Origin: Bacillota bacterium
GTDB lineage: Bacteria > Bacillota_I > Bacilli_A > RFN20 > CAG-288
Reading direction: 5' to 3'
DNA: 64,000 nt
NCBI GenBank assembly: GCA_023398335.1
Contig: JAEWSJ010000012.1
Location: 124,001-188,000 of the forward strand
The notes beneath the pieces were generated by a model. The model did not search any database. It was given only the letters and a program-made list of their open reading frames with translations, and was not told the DNA's origin. How positions within the stretch are numbered: the first letter of the stretch is position 1; each line of letters begins with the position of its first letter. Both the position numbers and the translations under genes were made by a program. Positions 42,734-51,501 of the stretch are shown here, one piece after another.

Positions 42734-44782
42734 ATGGAAAATAAATATGAAGCTTTGTTTACCCCATTTAAAATTGGCAATGTCGAAATAAAAAATCGTA
42801 TTGTTATGTTGCCAATGGGAGGAACATGTATCTTTGGTTTTAGTGAACCAAATCACTTTGACAAAGAAGCCGCTAAACTTCTTTTAGAAGTAGCACAAAA
42901 TGACTGTGGTCTTATCTTCCCAGGAATTGCACCAGTGCACGATATGGTTGGACCAAAATGGCTTTACCAAGGAAAAGGCAAGTTTAGAGAATTGAAAAAA
43001 TTTATGGATGAAATCCATAAGACTGGCGCTAAAATGTTCGTTCAGTTAACCGCTGGATTTGGTAGATCATTTGCCGTTAGTCAACCGATTGAAGCTATCG
43101 GTAGTAATCCAATAATTAGATATTTAGCTAAGCCTATATTAAACGTTGATAATTTAACTGCCGCTCCATCCGCTTCACCAAACAGGTGGAGTGATAAGAT
43201 TCCGAGTAAAGAAATTACCATTAAAAGAATACATAAATTAGTTGATGCGTTTGCTCGTGTTGCTAAATTATGTCAAGAAGCTGGAGTCGATGGCGTCGAA
43301 GTTCACGCAGTCCACGAAGGTTATTTAATCGATCAATTTACGATGAAATATACCAATCATCGTACTGATGAATATGGTGGTTCATTTGAAAATCGTTACC
43401 GTTTCCCAGTTGAAATTGTTCAAGCTATTAAAAAGACTTGTGGTAAAGATTATCCTGTTTCCTTACGTTACTCAGTAGTAAGTAAGACAAAGGGTTACCG
43501 TGAAGGCGCTTTACCAGGTGAATCATATGTTGAAGGTGGTAGAGATTTAGAGGAAGGTATTAAAGCCGCTAAATATCTCCAAGATGCTGGATATGATATG
43601 TTAAGTTGCGATAACGGAACATATGACAGCTGGTACTGGAACCATCCACCGATGTACATGCCACAAAATTGTAACTATTTTGAAGCAGAAGAAGTTAAAA
43701 AGAATGTTAGTATTCCAGTTATAGTTGGTGGAAGAAATGAACCAGAGTATGGTGCTAACGCCATCAAAGAAGGTCGTGTTGATGCTATGGGTGTTGGGCG
43801 TCAATTTTTAGCAGATCCAGCCTGGGTTCATAAACTTATAAATGAAAAAGAAGATGAAATTAGACCGTGTATTTGTTGTCATAGTGGTTGCTTTAATCTA
43901 TGCCACTATAAAGGGGTTGGAAACGATCAAACTTTGACTGATACTAAGGGAATGTGTCATTGTGCGGTAAATCCTTCTTCTATGAATAGCAAGAAGTATC
44001 ATATTGCTCAAACTAAGAAACCAAAAACTGTCGCAGTTATTGGTGGTGGTATTGCTGGTATGGAAGCCTGTCGTATCTTAGCTCTTAGAGGTCATAAACC
44101 AACCTTATATGAAAAGAGTTCCGTCTTAGGTGGTGTCTTTATTCCAGCTTCTAGTTTCTCATTCAAAGAAAAAGATCGTGCTCTTATCGCCTGGTATAAG
44201 AAACAATTAGTTGATTTAAATATTCCAGTAAAATTAAATACTGAAATAAAAGATATTTCTTCCTTAAAAGAAGATAAGGTTATCGTTGCGACAGGTGCTA
44301 AGGCTCGTGTTATTAGAGTTCCAGGCTATGAAAAAGCTCTTTCCGCAGTTGATTATCTAAATGGTAAGGAAGTTGGTGAAACCGTTCTTATTGTTGGTGG
44401 TTCTTTAACTGGATGTGAAATTGCTTATGATTTAGCATTAAAAGGCAAGAAACCTATCATTGTTGAAATGAAAGATGATCTTATTTCTGTTCATGGTGTC
44501 TGTTTAGCTAACTCTAGTTACTTACGTGATTACTTCGCCTTACATCAAACACCTGTTTATCTTGAAAGTAAGATTAAAGCTATCAAAGATAAAGAAGCGG
44601 TTATCGTCGGTAAAGAAGGCAAGGAAATTAATCTTAAATGCGATAATGTAATTATGTGTGTTGGTTATGTTTCTGCGCCTCTTGAAGATAAGAAAGCTTA
44701 CTTAATCGGAGATTGTGAAAAAGTTGGTAATGTCATGAGCGCTGTTTGGAGTGCTTGGGACGTTGCTATGAAAATAAGATAA
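42734..44782 (+). CDS. NADH:flavin oxidoreductase / 2-enoate reductase family protein
   Basis: The 682-residue flavoprotein has an N-terminal Old-Yellow-Enzyme barrel (EALFTPFKIGNVEIKNRIVM, VDGVEVHAVHEGYLIDQF, NHRTDEYGGSFENRYRF), a 4Fe-4S site built from CICCHSGCFNLC and CHCAVNPS, and a C-terminal FAD/NAD region (VAVIGGGIAGMEACRILALR, VLIVGGSLTGCEIAYDLAL). This is the layout of 2-enoate and 2,4-dienoyl-CoA reductases. It would reduce the enoyl product of the dehydratase encoded upstream, completing a reductive pathway for a hydroxy acid. AAAGGATAG precedes the ATG. The gene ends the operon at a strong bidirectional terminator. Confidence 0.92.
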   Translation: MENKYEALFTPFKIGNVEIKNRIVMLPMGGTCIFGFSEPNHFDKEAAKLLLEVAQNDCGLIFPGIAPVHDMVGPKWLYQGKGKFRELKKFMDEIHKTGAKMFVQLTAGFGRSFAVSQPIEAIGSNPIIRYLAKPILNVDNLTAAPSASPNRWSDKIPSKEITIKRIHKLVDAFARVAKLCQEAGVDGVEVHAVHEGYLIDQFTMKYTNHRTDEYGGSFENRYRFPVEIVQAIKKTCGKDYPVSLRYSVVSKTKGYREGALPGESYVEGGRDLEEGIKAAKYLQDAGYDMLSCDNGTYDSWYWNHPPMYMPQNCNYFEAEEVKKNVSIPVIVGGRNEPEYGANAIKEGRVDAMGVGRQFLADPAWVHKLINEKEDEIRPCICCHSGCFNLCHYKGVGNDQTLTDTKGMCHCAVNPSSMNSKKYHIAQTKKPKTVAVIGGGIAGMEACRILALRGHKPTLYEKSSVLGGVFIPASSFSFKEKDRALIAWYKKQLVDLNIPVKLNTEIKDISSLKEDKVIVATGAKARVIRVPGYEKALSAVDYLNGKEVGETVLIVGGSLTGCEIAYDLALKGKKPIIVEMKDDLISVHGVCLANSSYLRDYFALHQTPVYLESKIKAIKDKEAVIVGKEGKEINLKCDNVIMCVGYVSAPLEDKKAYLIGDCEKVGNVMSAVWSAWDVAMKIR

Positions 44783-44788
44783 AAAAAT

Positions 44789-44824
44789 AATCCTACGAAC
44801 TAAGAAAATGTTCATAGGATTTTT
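44789..44824. terminator. Bidirectional terminator between the enoate reductase and the lipase pseudogene
   Basis: AATCCTACGAAC pairs with GTTCATAGGATT apart from one mismatch, with A and T runs on the two sides, so it can serve the converging minus-strand gene too. Confidence 0.88.
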
Positions 44825-44840
44825 CAATGCTTTTTCTTAT

Positions 44841-46732
44841 TTATTCGAAGGAGACTTTGACATTTCCATCTAACTGAGTAGTACTTAAGGCTGTAGTAAT
44901 TGAAGAAAGAATACTATCGAATCTTATTTTATTTGGTTCGTAGACTTCAAGTGAAGAAGTAGTTTCACTTCCACAGATGATTTCATAATTATTTACATAT
45001 GGAAAATAAGCAACAAATTTCCCATGATCTATCCCATATGTACAAGAAGAATTAACATCAACGAGATTACCGTTATCAAGTCTAGCAATTACTTCGCCGT
45101 TTCTTTTAACTATAAAGGAAGAATTTATATCGGAACTGGAGAAACGATAGTATTTACCGCTCATATCCGAGGTAATCGGATTCGAGTTGTAATTTGGATC
45201 TCTTGCTTGTAAATGCGCTAAAGATAATTCTGGAAAGTGCGAAGAAGCAACAGCGCTGATATTAGAAGTACTGATGAAAGAAATAATTATACTTGGATTA
45301 TATAAGAACATTTCTACTATCGCATTTAATAGATTGCTTAAATCTTTTAATAAGACGGAGATATCGATAGATATATTCGAATCATCCAAGATACGTTTAA
45401 TTAATGGAACAAGATCGGAAGCGAAGTATTTTGGGTTGTGAAGTAAGTCATCCATAAGGACTTCTATCTCATCTCCAGATAAGATTTCCTTCACAAGATT
45501 GATCGCATATTCTGTCATCGATCCACCCGGAGCACCGTTTTTATAAAGAAGAGTAAAGACATCGCGTAGTCCCGCTTGATAGTTCTCGGCGTATAAGTCT
45601 CGTGAGCAGACACCTTTCGCCGCTAAAGCGTAGACAGCTTCTTCTAAGAATAGACCTTGTCTCCAGTTAATATGGTAAGTATCATCTCCAAAAAGATCTT
45701 TATTATCCTCTAGCGAGATGCTGCGATAAGCGAAATTATCAATAAGATATTCACCACCAAGCGCCCCGTAGTTTTCTATTTTGAATAATAATCTTTGACT
45801 ACTTCGATATTCTTCTTATACGAAGGATCGATTAAAGAATCGGTTACAAAGATATCGTTTCCGAATCTAGTAAAATCATAGACATTCATCGCTACTTTAG
45901 GAACAGCATCATTCATATTTATAACATTGAAGATATTCGAATAATTATCACCCTTGACCTCAACGTTTTCTTGTAAAGGATCATAACACGCCCCTTGTGG
46001 AGCCTCAAAATAATATGAATACAAATCTTCCTTAGCAAAATGAACATTATTACCTAAGATATGTGTTTCTTCAACCAGTGACTTATCAATAAGTCCGCTC
46101 GCGATATTAGCGGTCGCACCAGCGCGCGAATAACCGGTAATCCATAGTTTTATCTTTCCGGTAATATTTTGAGTAGTAATGTATGATTTAAGTCCGTCAA
46201 TTAACTTGTATGCAGCGGAAGAGAAACCTTCGTGATAATAGGTCTCGCTAAATTTACCTAAGGTAAAATTAGACGCCCACTCTGCTCAGTAGTTTTCTCC
46301 ACTAATTCCGACAGCTATCATCGTGCTGTCTTCAATTTGCTTTTTAGCATACAGCAAACCGATGGTATCGGTTTCTGGTTACTTTAAGTAATCTTCATTT
46401 ACTTCTAAGTTGGTGTAACCAAAAGAAGTAAGTAAAGCATCAGCGTTTTGATAACGATGAGTATAGGTTGTTTTATGTGTATATGCATTAGTAGCAAAAG
46501 ATGCCATAGCAAAGCAAATGGAAGTTGTTGCTAAAGACGGATTATACGTAGTTGATGGAGCGGAAAAGTAATCATCGGTATAATAAGTATATGAAGTGTA
46601 GTCCCTAGTCATGGAAGAGGAAGAACAATAAGAGAAGTTATATTTTGGAATATTTGTCCCTGAATCGTATGAAAAAAGAGTGAATAATAGCAGCATTGGA
46701 GACAAGTTACGTAAAAGATTAATGCGTTTCAT
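44841..46732 (-). pseudogene. Decayed secreted lipase-like (alpha/beta hydrolase) gene
   Basis: Reading down the minus strand from an ATG at 46732, joined frames give a signal-like N-terminus (LRNLSPMLLLFTLFSYDSGT). Then comes a lipase core with IAVGISGENY and AEWASNF around a stop, followed by KIKLWITGYSRAGATANIAS, the G-x-S-x-G nucleophile elbow. Lesions are TAA at 46379-46381, TGA at 46286-46288 (where relatives have Gly in a NYGAEW-like stretch) and a frameshift near 45776-45785. The C-terminal 225 residues remain open. The intact protein was about 630 residues, like secreted class 3-type lipases of gut Firmicutes. Confidence 0.85.
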
Positions 46733-46745
46733 GATGTGCTTATTA

Positions 46746-46751
46746 TATAAT
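46746..46751 (+). promoter_or_regulatory. -10 box of the HTH-membrane protein gene
   Basis: TATAAT lies 24 bases before the ATG at 46776. No clear -35 box. Confidence 0.45.
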
Positions 46752-46775
46752 AAACATATTAGAAAAGAAATAATT

Positions 46776-48170
46776 ATGGAATACTTAATGGAAGATAAAT
46801 TAACAAGTTATAATTTGTATCTTTATAATCTTAGAATAAGCAAAAATATGAAACGAAGAGAATTCGCTAAGTATTTATCTATAAATTTTTTAATCTATTC
46901 GCTTATTGAAAATGGTTATATCAAACCAACGAAGAAGCAAGTAGCGAAGATTTCAAAAGCTTTAAATATCGATTTTTCAAAATATATGGAAGGAGATTAC
47001 TCCTATCCTTTTCCACTAGAAGGTAAAATGAATTCTCGAATTACTACATGGGCCTATTCGATGTGTGGTAATTTAATTGTTCGGATTACTTTAATTATTC
47101 TAACCTTAGGATTTGTTGGAGTCTTAGGAGCGGGATTATATTACAGTGCGGAGTATTACAACCACTCGAGTAATTGCTACTCGGAGAAATACTTGGAGTT
47201 TTATAAGGAAGTTCAAGATAAAGGCTTAAAATCAATCACGATAAACAGCGAACTTATTCGTCCAGAAATATTCTATGTTGCAGAGGATGGTGATGTTTTT
47301 TATTTGATTAAAGGTTCATATGATACCACCGATGTATCCTTGATGTCAGCCTCAGCAACTTATCATACGTCTTCTTATCGTGTGTCATACATATATAGTC
47401 TTTCAACCTCGCCTTTATCATTAAGTGTTACTTATGTTTCTTATGACGCTGGCTTTAGAGTTAATTATTCTTTTAATGAAGTCGAAGAAGATAAATACGA
47501 ATTAAATTATTACTATATTAATAAAAATATGGCGGATGAAAGTCCGAAAGATAAAACGAGAAAAGAAACGATAGTTGATCCGATTATCAACTCGACTTTA
47601 CCTGTTCTAAATAAAAACTTCACCAAACTTATTAAGGATTCAGTTAATCTCGATTACAATTTCTATACCGAATTTGCAGCTGACTTTTACGCTGGGTATA
47701 AAATTTTAAATACGTACGATAATTACGCCTCGTTATTTATTATATTAGGTGCGGTTGGCGCAGCAACTTTCTTATTTGCCACTATATATTGCTTTATATA
47801 TGGAACTAATAAGGATTCCGTTCCATTTTACAATATTAAGTATGACCAACAATGTGTGGGTAAAGGACGAACTGCTAAAAAAGATTTCTTCTTCTCACCA
47901 TTTATACCAGAGACGATCTTTGAACTTGCTGGTATTGCTTTAGTATTTTTCGGTTCGTTAAGATTAATTTATTATTTCCTTATTTTCATTGGAGCCTTAA
48001 CTATCTCGGGGGCGGAATTTACTGAGATTCCTTCTTCGTTCTTCTATTTCTTTATGATAGGTATGTTCCTTCTTTACTTTATCGATTTTGATGTTTTCTT
48101 AGATGGTAAGAGATTATTTAGAAACATCTTCATGTATTTAATTATGTTCTTCTGCGTTTACGCTTTTTAG
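46776..48170 (+). CDS. Membrane protein with N-terminal XRE helix-turn-helix
   Basis: The 464-residue protein begins with an XRE-type helix-turn-helix (NLRISKNMKRREFAKYLSIN, IENGYIKPTKKQVAKISKAL; residues 14-66). A transmembrane helix follows near 93-118 (LIILTLGFVGVLGAG), then an extracytoplasmic Ser/Tyr-rich region of about 170 residues, and four or more C-terminal membrane helices. A DNA-binding head tethered to a membrane sensor suggests one-component signalling from the envelope. I start at ATG 46776; an in-frame GTG at 46680 lies inside the divergent lipase pseudogene. I recognise no exact family for the membrane part. Confidence 0.75.
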   Translation: MEYLMEDKLTSYNLYLYNLRISKNMKRREFAKYLSINFLIYSLIENGYIKPTKKQVAKISKALNIDFSKYMEGDYSYPFPLEGKMNSRITTWAYSMCGNLIVRITLIILTLGFVGVLGAGLYYSAEYYNHSSNCYSEKYLEFYKEVQDKGLKSITINSELIRPEIFYVAEDGDVFYLIKGSYDTTDVSLMSASATYHTSSYRVSYIYSLSTSPLSLSVTYVSYDAGFRVNYSFNEVEEDKYELNYYYINKNMADESPKDKTRKETIVDPIINSTLPVLNKNFTKLIKDSVNLDYNFYTEFAADFYAGYKILNTYDNYASLFIILGAVGAATFLFATIYCFIYGTNKDSVPFYNIKYDQQCVGKGRTAKKDFFFSPFIPETIFELAGIALVFFGSLRLIYYFLIFIGALTISGAEFTEIPSSFFYFFMIGMFLLYFIDFDVFLDGKRLFRNIFMYLIMFFCVYAF

Positions 48171-48203
48171 GTAGTACTTATTAATACTTTGATTGAAACT
48201 AAA

Positions 48204-48856
48204 ATGTTAATTGTGGAGCAGATAGCAAATAGGGTGACGTTGCCGAATAACTTTGGAACGATTTTCTGCTATTTCGTGATGATGCTGACGTTGTTTTATA
48301 CGCCAAAACGAGTTAACACTAAAGTTAAAGTAATATGTTATCGGTTGCTAACTATTATTCCAGTGACATTGATTATTACAAATACTTTGATTTTCCATTA
48401 TGCTATTTCGACTTGGGGTTGGAAATTACCAACTTACGTTCTTTATTTATTCGCTAGTGAAAAGACACAAATATCCTTGCTATGTGTTATTTATTTGTTA
48501 GGCTTATTTGTGTTAAAGACCTTTTACGAAGTAAAGTATGGAAAAGAAAAAGCGAAGATACTTATTAACGGTAATAAATTTACTTTATATAAAAATACTT
48601 TGGCAGCAGTGACTGTTTTGTCTATCGGCTTATTAGAAATGGGTTTACAGTACAATAGAAGTGCAAACAAACTAGGAATAGGATTATATCCATATATAAC
48701 TCTTTTGTCACCGTTCTTATTGTCTATCAACCTCATAAAGGAAAGAGAAGTTTCGCTCTTGATATGACCACTACTGGATTGTACTTCTTAGCTTTTGCTG
48801 GTGGATATATCATTATTCTTGCTCCAATTATCATTATGTTTTTACTAGGTTTGTAA
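48204..48856 (+). pseudogene. Frameshifted multi-spanning membrane protein
   Basis: The first frame gives about five hydrophobic segments (FGTIFCYFVMMLTLFY, LLTIIPVTLIITNTLIFHYA, ISLLCVIYLLGLFVLKTFY) and stops with TGA at 48765. Just before that, another frame continues without interruption as YQPHKGKRSFALDMTTTGLY and FLAFAGGYIIILAPIIIMF, ending with TAA at 48854-48856. This second piece is clearly a membrane helix, so a frameshift near 48725-48740 broke the gene. An upstream in-frame TTG at 48189 is a possible earlier start. Family unknown; it follows the HTH-membrane gene by 33 bp. Confidence 0.65.
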
Positions 48857-48941
48857 TTTTAATAAAGACAAATTCTTATTGTTTTTGACAAGAAATAATT
48901 TCTTAATAGAACTAAACTAATTGTGTAAGGAAGGAAAGTAA

Positions 48942-49832
48942 ATGGAGTGGATCACTGCAATAAAAGAATCGATAAATTATATTGAAGAAAACATTCTAAC
49001 ACTCAGCAACATCGAAGATGTAGCTGAACATGTCAGTATTTCTCCGATGTATCTTCAAAAAGGATTTCAAATTATTACCTCTTATACATTAGGTGAATAT
49101 ATTCGGAATCGAAGGATGTATCTCGCGGCCAAAGATATTGTTGAAGGTAAAGATAAAATCATCGATGTTGCGTATAAGTACGGATATGAAACACCGGAAA
49201 GCTTTTCTAAAGCTTTTACGCGTTTTCATAATTCGACTCCCTCTGAAATACGTTCTAAACCGTATTTAATTAAAACGTTTCTTCCATTACGAATCAACAT
49301 AGTTGTTCAAGGAGGAGCAGATATGGAATACACAGTGTCTAAGATGAAGTCGTTTAAAGTTATTGGTTTTTCAAAAGAGTTTTCTTTCGATACTTCCTAT
49401 AAGGAAATTCCACAGTTTTGGGATGAGGTTTTTAAGAAACACGTCTCAGTATTTAGCGGTAAAAAACCAGCTAACGCAATTGAAAAAGCGATAGTTGATA
49501 ATTCAATCGGTGAATACGGCGTATGTATTGACGATTTAAATACTGGCGATAAATTCCGCTATATTATTGCGGGAGAATACAAGGGTGGAGAAGTTCCAGA
49601 AGGCATGATTGTCTATGAAATCCCTTCGCTTTTATGGGCTAAGTTTAATGCGGTTGGACCAATGCCAGACTCTTTACAAAGTGTGAATACTAAAGTCTGG
49701 AATGAATGGTTACCTGGAAATCCAACTTATGAATTAGCGGGAAAATTCAATATTGAATGGTACAGTAATAAAATGCCAACAAACGCTGCTAATTACGAAA
49801 GTGCGGTGTGGTTACCAGTTAAAGAGAAGTAA
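48942..49832 (+). CDS. AraC-family regulator with GyrI-like effector domain
   Basis: The 296-residue protein has an N-terminal AraC DNA-binding domain with both helix-turn-helix parts (TLSNIEDVAEHVSISPMYLQ; IIDVAYKYGYETPESFSKAF). The C-terminal effector-binding domain of the GyrI/Rob type starts at about residue 127 (MEYTVSKMKSFKVIGFSKEF). Ligand-binding aromatic and Glu residues (WDEVF, YEIPSLLWAKF, NIEWYS) match the family, which senses small hydrophobic or drug-like molecules. AAGGAAGGAAAG precedes the ATG. It is followed by a strong terminator, so it is transcribed alone. Target genes are unknown. Confidence 0.92.
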   Translation: MEWITAIKESINYIEENILTLSNIEDVAEHVSISPMYLQKGFQIITSYTLGEYIRNRRMYLAAKDIVEGKDKIIDVAYKYGYETPESFSKAFTRFHNSTPSEIRSKPYLIKTFLPLRINIVVQGGADMEYTVSKMKSFKVIGFSKEFSFDTSYKEIPQFWDEVFKKHVSVFSGKKPANAIEKAIVDNSIGEYGVCIDDLNTGDKFRYIIAGEYKGGEVPEGMIVYEIPSLLWAKFNAVGPMPDSLQSVNTKVWNEWLPGNPTYELAGKFNIEWYSNKMPTNAANYESAVWLPVKEK

Positions 49833-49847
49833 TTAAATTTTACGTAT

Positions 49848-49887
49848 AACTTGTGAAGAAAGGATAAAACCACTTCACAAGTTTTTT
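49848..49887 (+). terminator. Rho-independent terminator after the AraC-type gene
   Basis: AACTTGTGAAG / CTTCACAAGTT stem with a 14-base loop and T run. Confidence 0.92.
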
Positions 49888-49903
49888 GGTGAAATAAATA
49901 GTC

Positions 49904-49932
49904 TTGACTACCTACCGAACGGTAGATAAAAT
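49904..49932 (+). promoter_or_regulatory. TetR-gene promoter with operator in the spacer
   Basis: TTGACT (49904-49909) and TAAAAT (49927-49932) are 17 bp apart. Between them the inverted repeat CTACCGAACGGTAG (49912-49925) is a typical TetR-family half-site pair, implying autorepression. Confidence 0.8.
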
Positions 49933-49954
49933 ATATTTTGAGTGAGGAAGTAAT

Positions 49955-50521
49955 ATGAACACAAAAGAGAAGATAATTCAGGCGACGATTGAACTAGCTG
50001 CTAAAAAAGGTTTGTCTAAAACATCGATGAACGATATCGCCGAAAAAGTTGGAATTAAGAAAGCATCGTTATACTACTACTACAAATCCAAAGATGAAAT
50101 GATTGAAGATATGTATCATTCAATCAGACAAAAAAATGTAGAGTACTTTACAATTGATACTTCAATCCCTTTTAAAAAATTCTTGCATGATTCATTTACG
50201 GCTTATTTAAAATTATGTACGTCATCTGAGATGAAAAAAGTATTTGTAATTATCGAATCTGAAAAATATGTCAACCCATCTGCGGCAGAACTATATCTAG
50301 AAGAAACAACCTACATGTTAAATTTAACTAAAAGAGTAATTAGTAAATATGTTGAAGAAGAGAAGATCGAAGTAGAAGATATTGACTTTGCATCTACTTC
50401 TTATGCCTTCTACGCACATGAATTAATAATTATTATGATGCTAGAAAATAAAGTTAATGAAGAAGAGATTAATATGTTTATCGATAAGTTTATTAAAACG
50501 TTTATCAAAGAAGTAAAGTAA
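49955..50521 (+). CDS. TetR-family transcriptional regulator
   Basis: The 188-residue protein has the TetR helix-turn-helix in residues 5-50 (EKIIQATIELAAKKGLSKTS, MNDIAEKVGIKKASLYYYYK, SKDEMIEDMY) and a helical ligand-binding C-terminus. GAGGAAG lies before the ATG. It represses its own operon through the inverted repeat at 49912-49925. The broken membrane-flavodoxin gene follows one base after its stop and the alcohol dehydrogenase further on, so these are its likely targets. The ligand is unknown but may be a reactive or hydrophobic compound given the flavodoxin and dehydrogenase. Confidence 0.93.
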   Translation: MNTKEKIIQATIELAAKKGLSKTSMNDIAEKVGIKKASLYYYYKSKDEMIEDMYHSIRQKNVEYFTIDTSIPFKKFLHDSFTAYLKLCTSSEMKKVFVIIESEKYVNPSAAELYLEETTYMLNLTKRVISKYVEEEKIEVEDIDFASTSYAFYAHELIIIMMLENKVNEEEINMFIDKFIKTFIKEVK

Positions 50522-50522
50522 T

Positions 50523-51437
50523 ATGAATCAACTTAGTAAAGAAAAAAGATTGAATTTATTTAGAAAGATCTTGATATTTTGGACCTTGTTTATCGGTCTT
50601 GGTGCAATAGCAGGTGGAATCGGTATGGAAGTGGATCCTAGTGGTAAAGTACTTGGTATGGATCAAATGCTACCATATTTTAAAGTGCTTCCTTTTGCTT
50701 CTTCTTTATTTCAAGATTTAGTTTTTCCTGGTATTGCGTTAATTATTGTTAACGGAATATCTAATCTCACTGCATCTGTATTCTTGTTTTTAAAAAAGAA
50801 AACAGGATACATTTTAGGTTTGATATTTGGAATTACTTTAATGATGTGGATATGTATTCAGTTTGTGATTTTACCGGTAAATTTTTTATCTACCATATAC
50901 TTCTTCTTTGGCCTTTTCCAAGCGATAACTGGAGTTGCTTGTTTAATTTTCTTAAAGCAAACTAAATTTGTATTTAATAAAGAAGATTATAAAAATATTA
51001 AGGAAGACTCTAAAACAATCGTATTATATTTTTCTCGTATGGGGTACGTAAGGAAAAAAGCTTATGAAATTGCGGATAGTCTTTCATCTAGCATCGAAGA
51101 AATTTTCACTCCGGAAAATACTTCAAACACTTTAGGTTTTTAATGGTGTGGAAGATTCGGCATGCATAGATGGCCAATGAAAATTAACAAACTTAATCAC
51201 GATTTAAATAACTATTCAAAGATTGTTATTGTTTCTCCTATTTGGGTCTTTCATATGTGTTCTCCAATTCGAGAATTGTTAATTGAAAACAACGAATTAT
51301 TAAGAAGCAGAGAAGTTGAGATACATTTAATTCATTTTAATTCGTGTTTACCAAATTGTGCGGAGAAAGAGATTATAGAAATATTTCCTGCTACTAAGAT
51401 ATATTCCTATTCTTCACATTATGGAAAGATAAAATAA
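50523..51437 (+). pseudogene. Membrane-flavodoxin fusion interrupted by one in-frame stop
   Basis: The N-terminal 155 residues form four hydrophobic segments (LIFWTLFIGLGAIAGGIG, GITLMMWICIQFVILP). A flavodoxin-like domain starts at SKTIVLYFSRMGYVRKKAYE. TAA at 51141-51143 interrupts it at NTLGF; the same frame continues at once with WCGRFGMHRWPMKI, then KIVIVSPIWVFHMCSPIREL, and ends at 51437. WCGRFGMHRWPM is a familiar flavodoxin-family element, so one nonsense change has split a protein of about 304 residues. Either a recent pseudogene or a readthrough case (TAA-TGG). Cotranscribed with the TetR gene. Confidence 0.8.
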
Positions 51438-51501
51438 TTCACGCGTTTTAACACTATATCTTTTATTCTATATGTATAATGATTAAAAGGAGAAATTAAA
51501 T

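Noticed and set aside
5450..46288. TGA read as Trp, as in mycoplasmas, to explain some broken genes
   Set aside because: TAA and TAG also interrupt the same genes, intact genes use TGG for Trp throughout, and at 46286 relatives have Gly rather than Trp.
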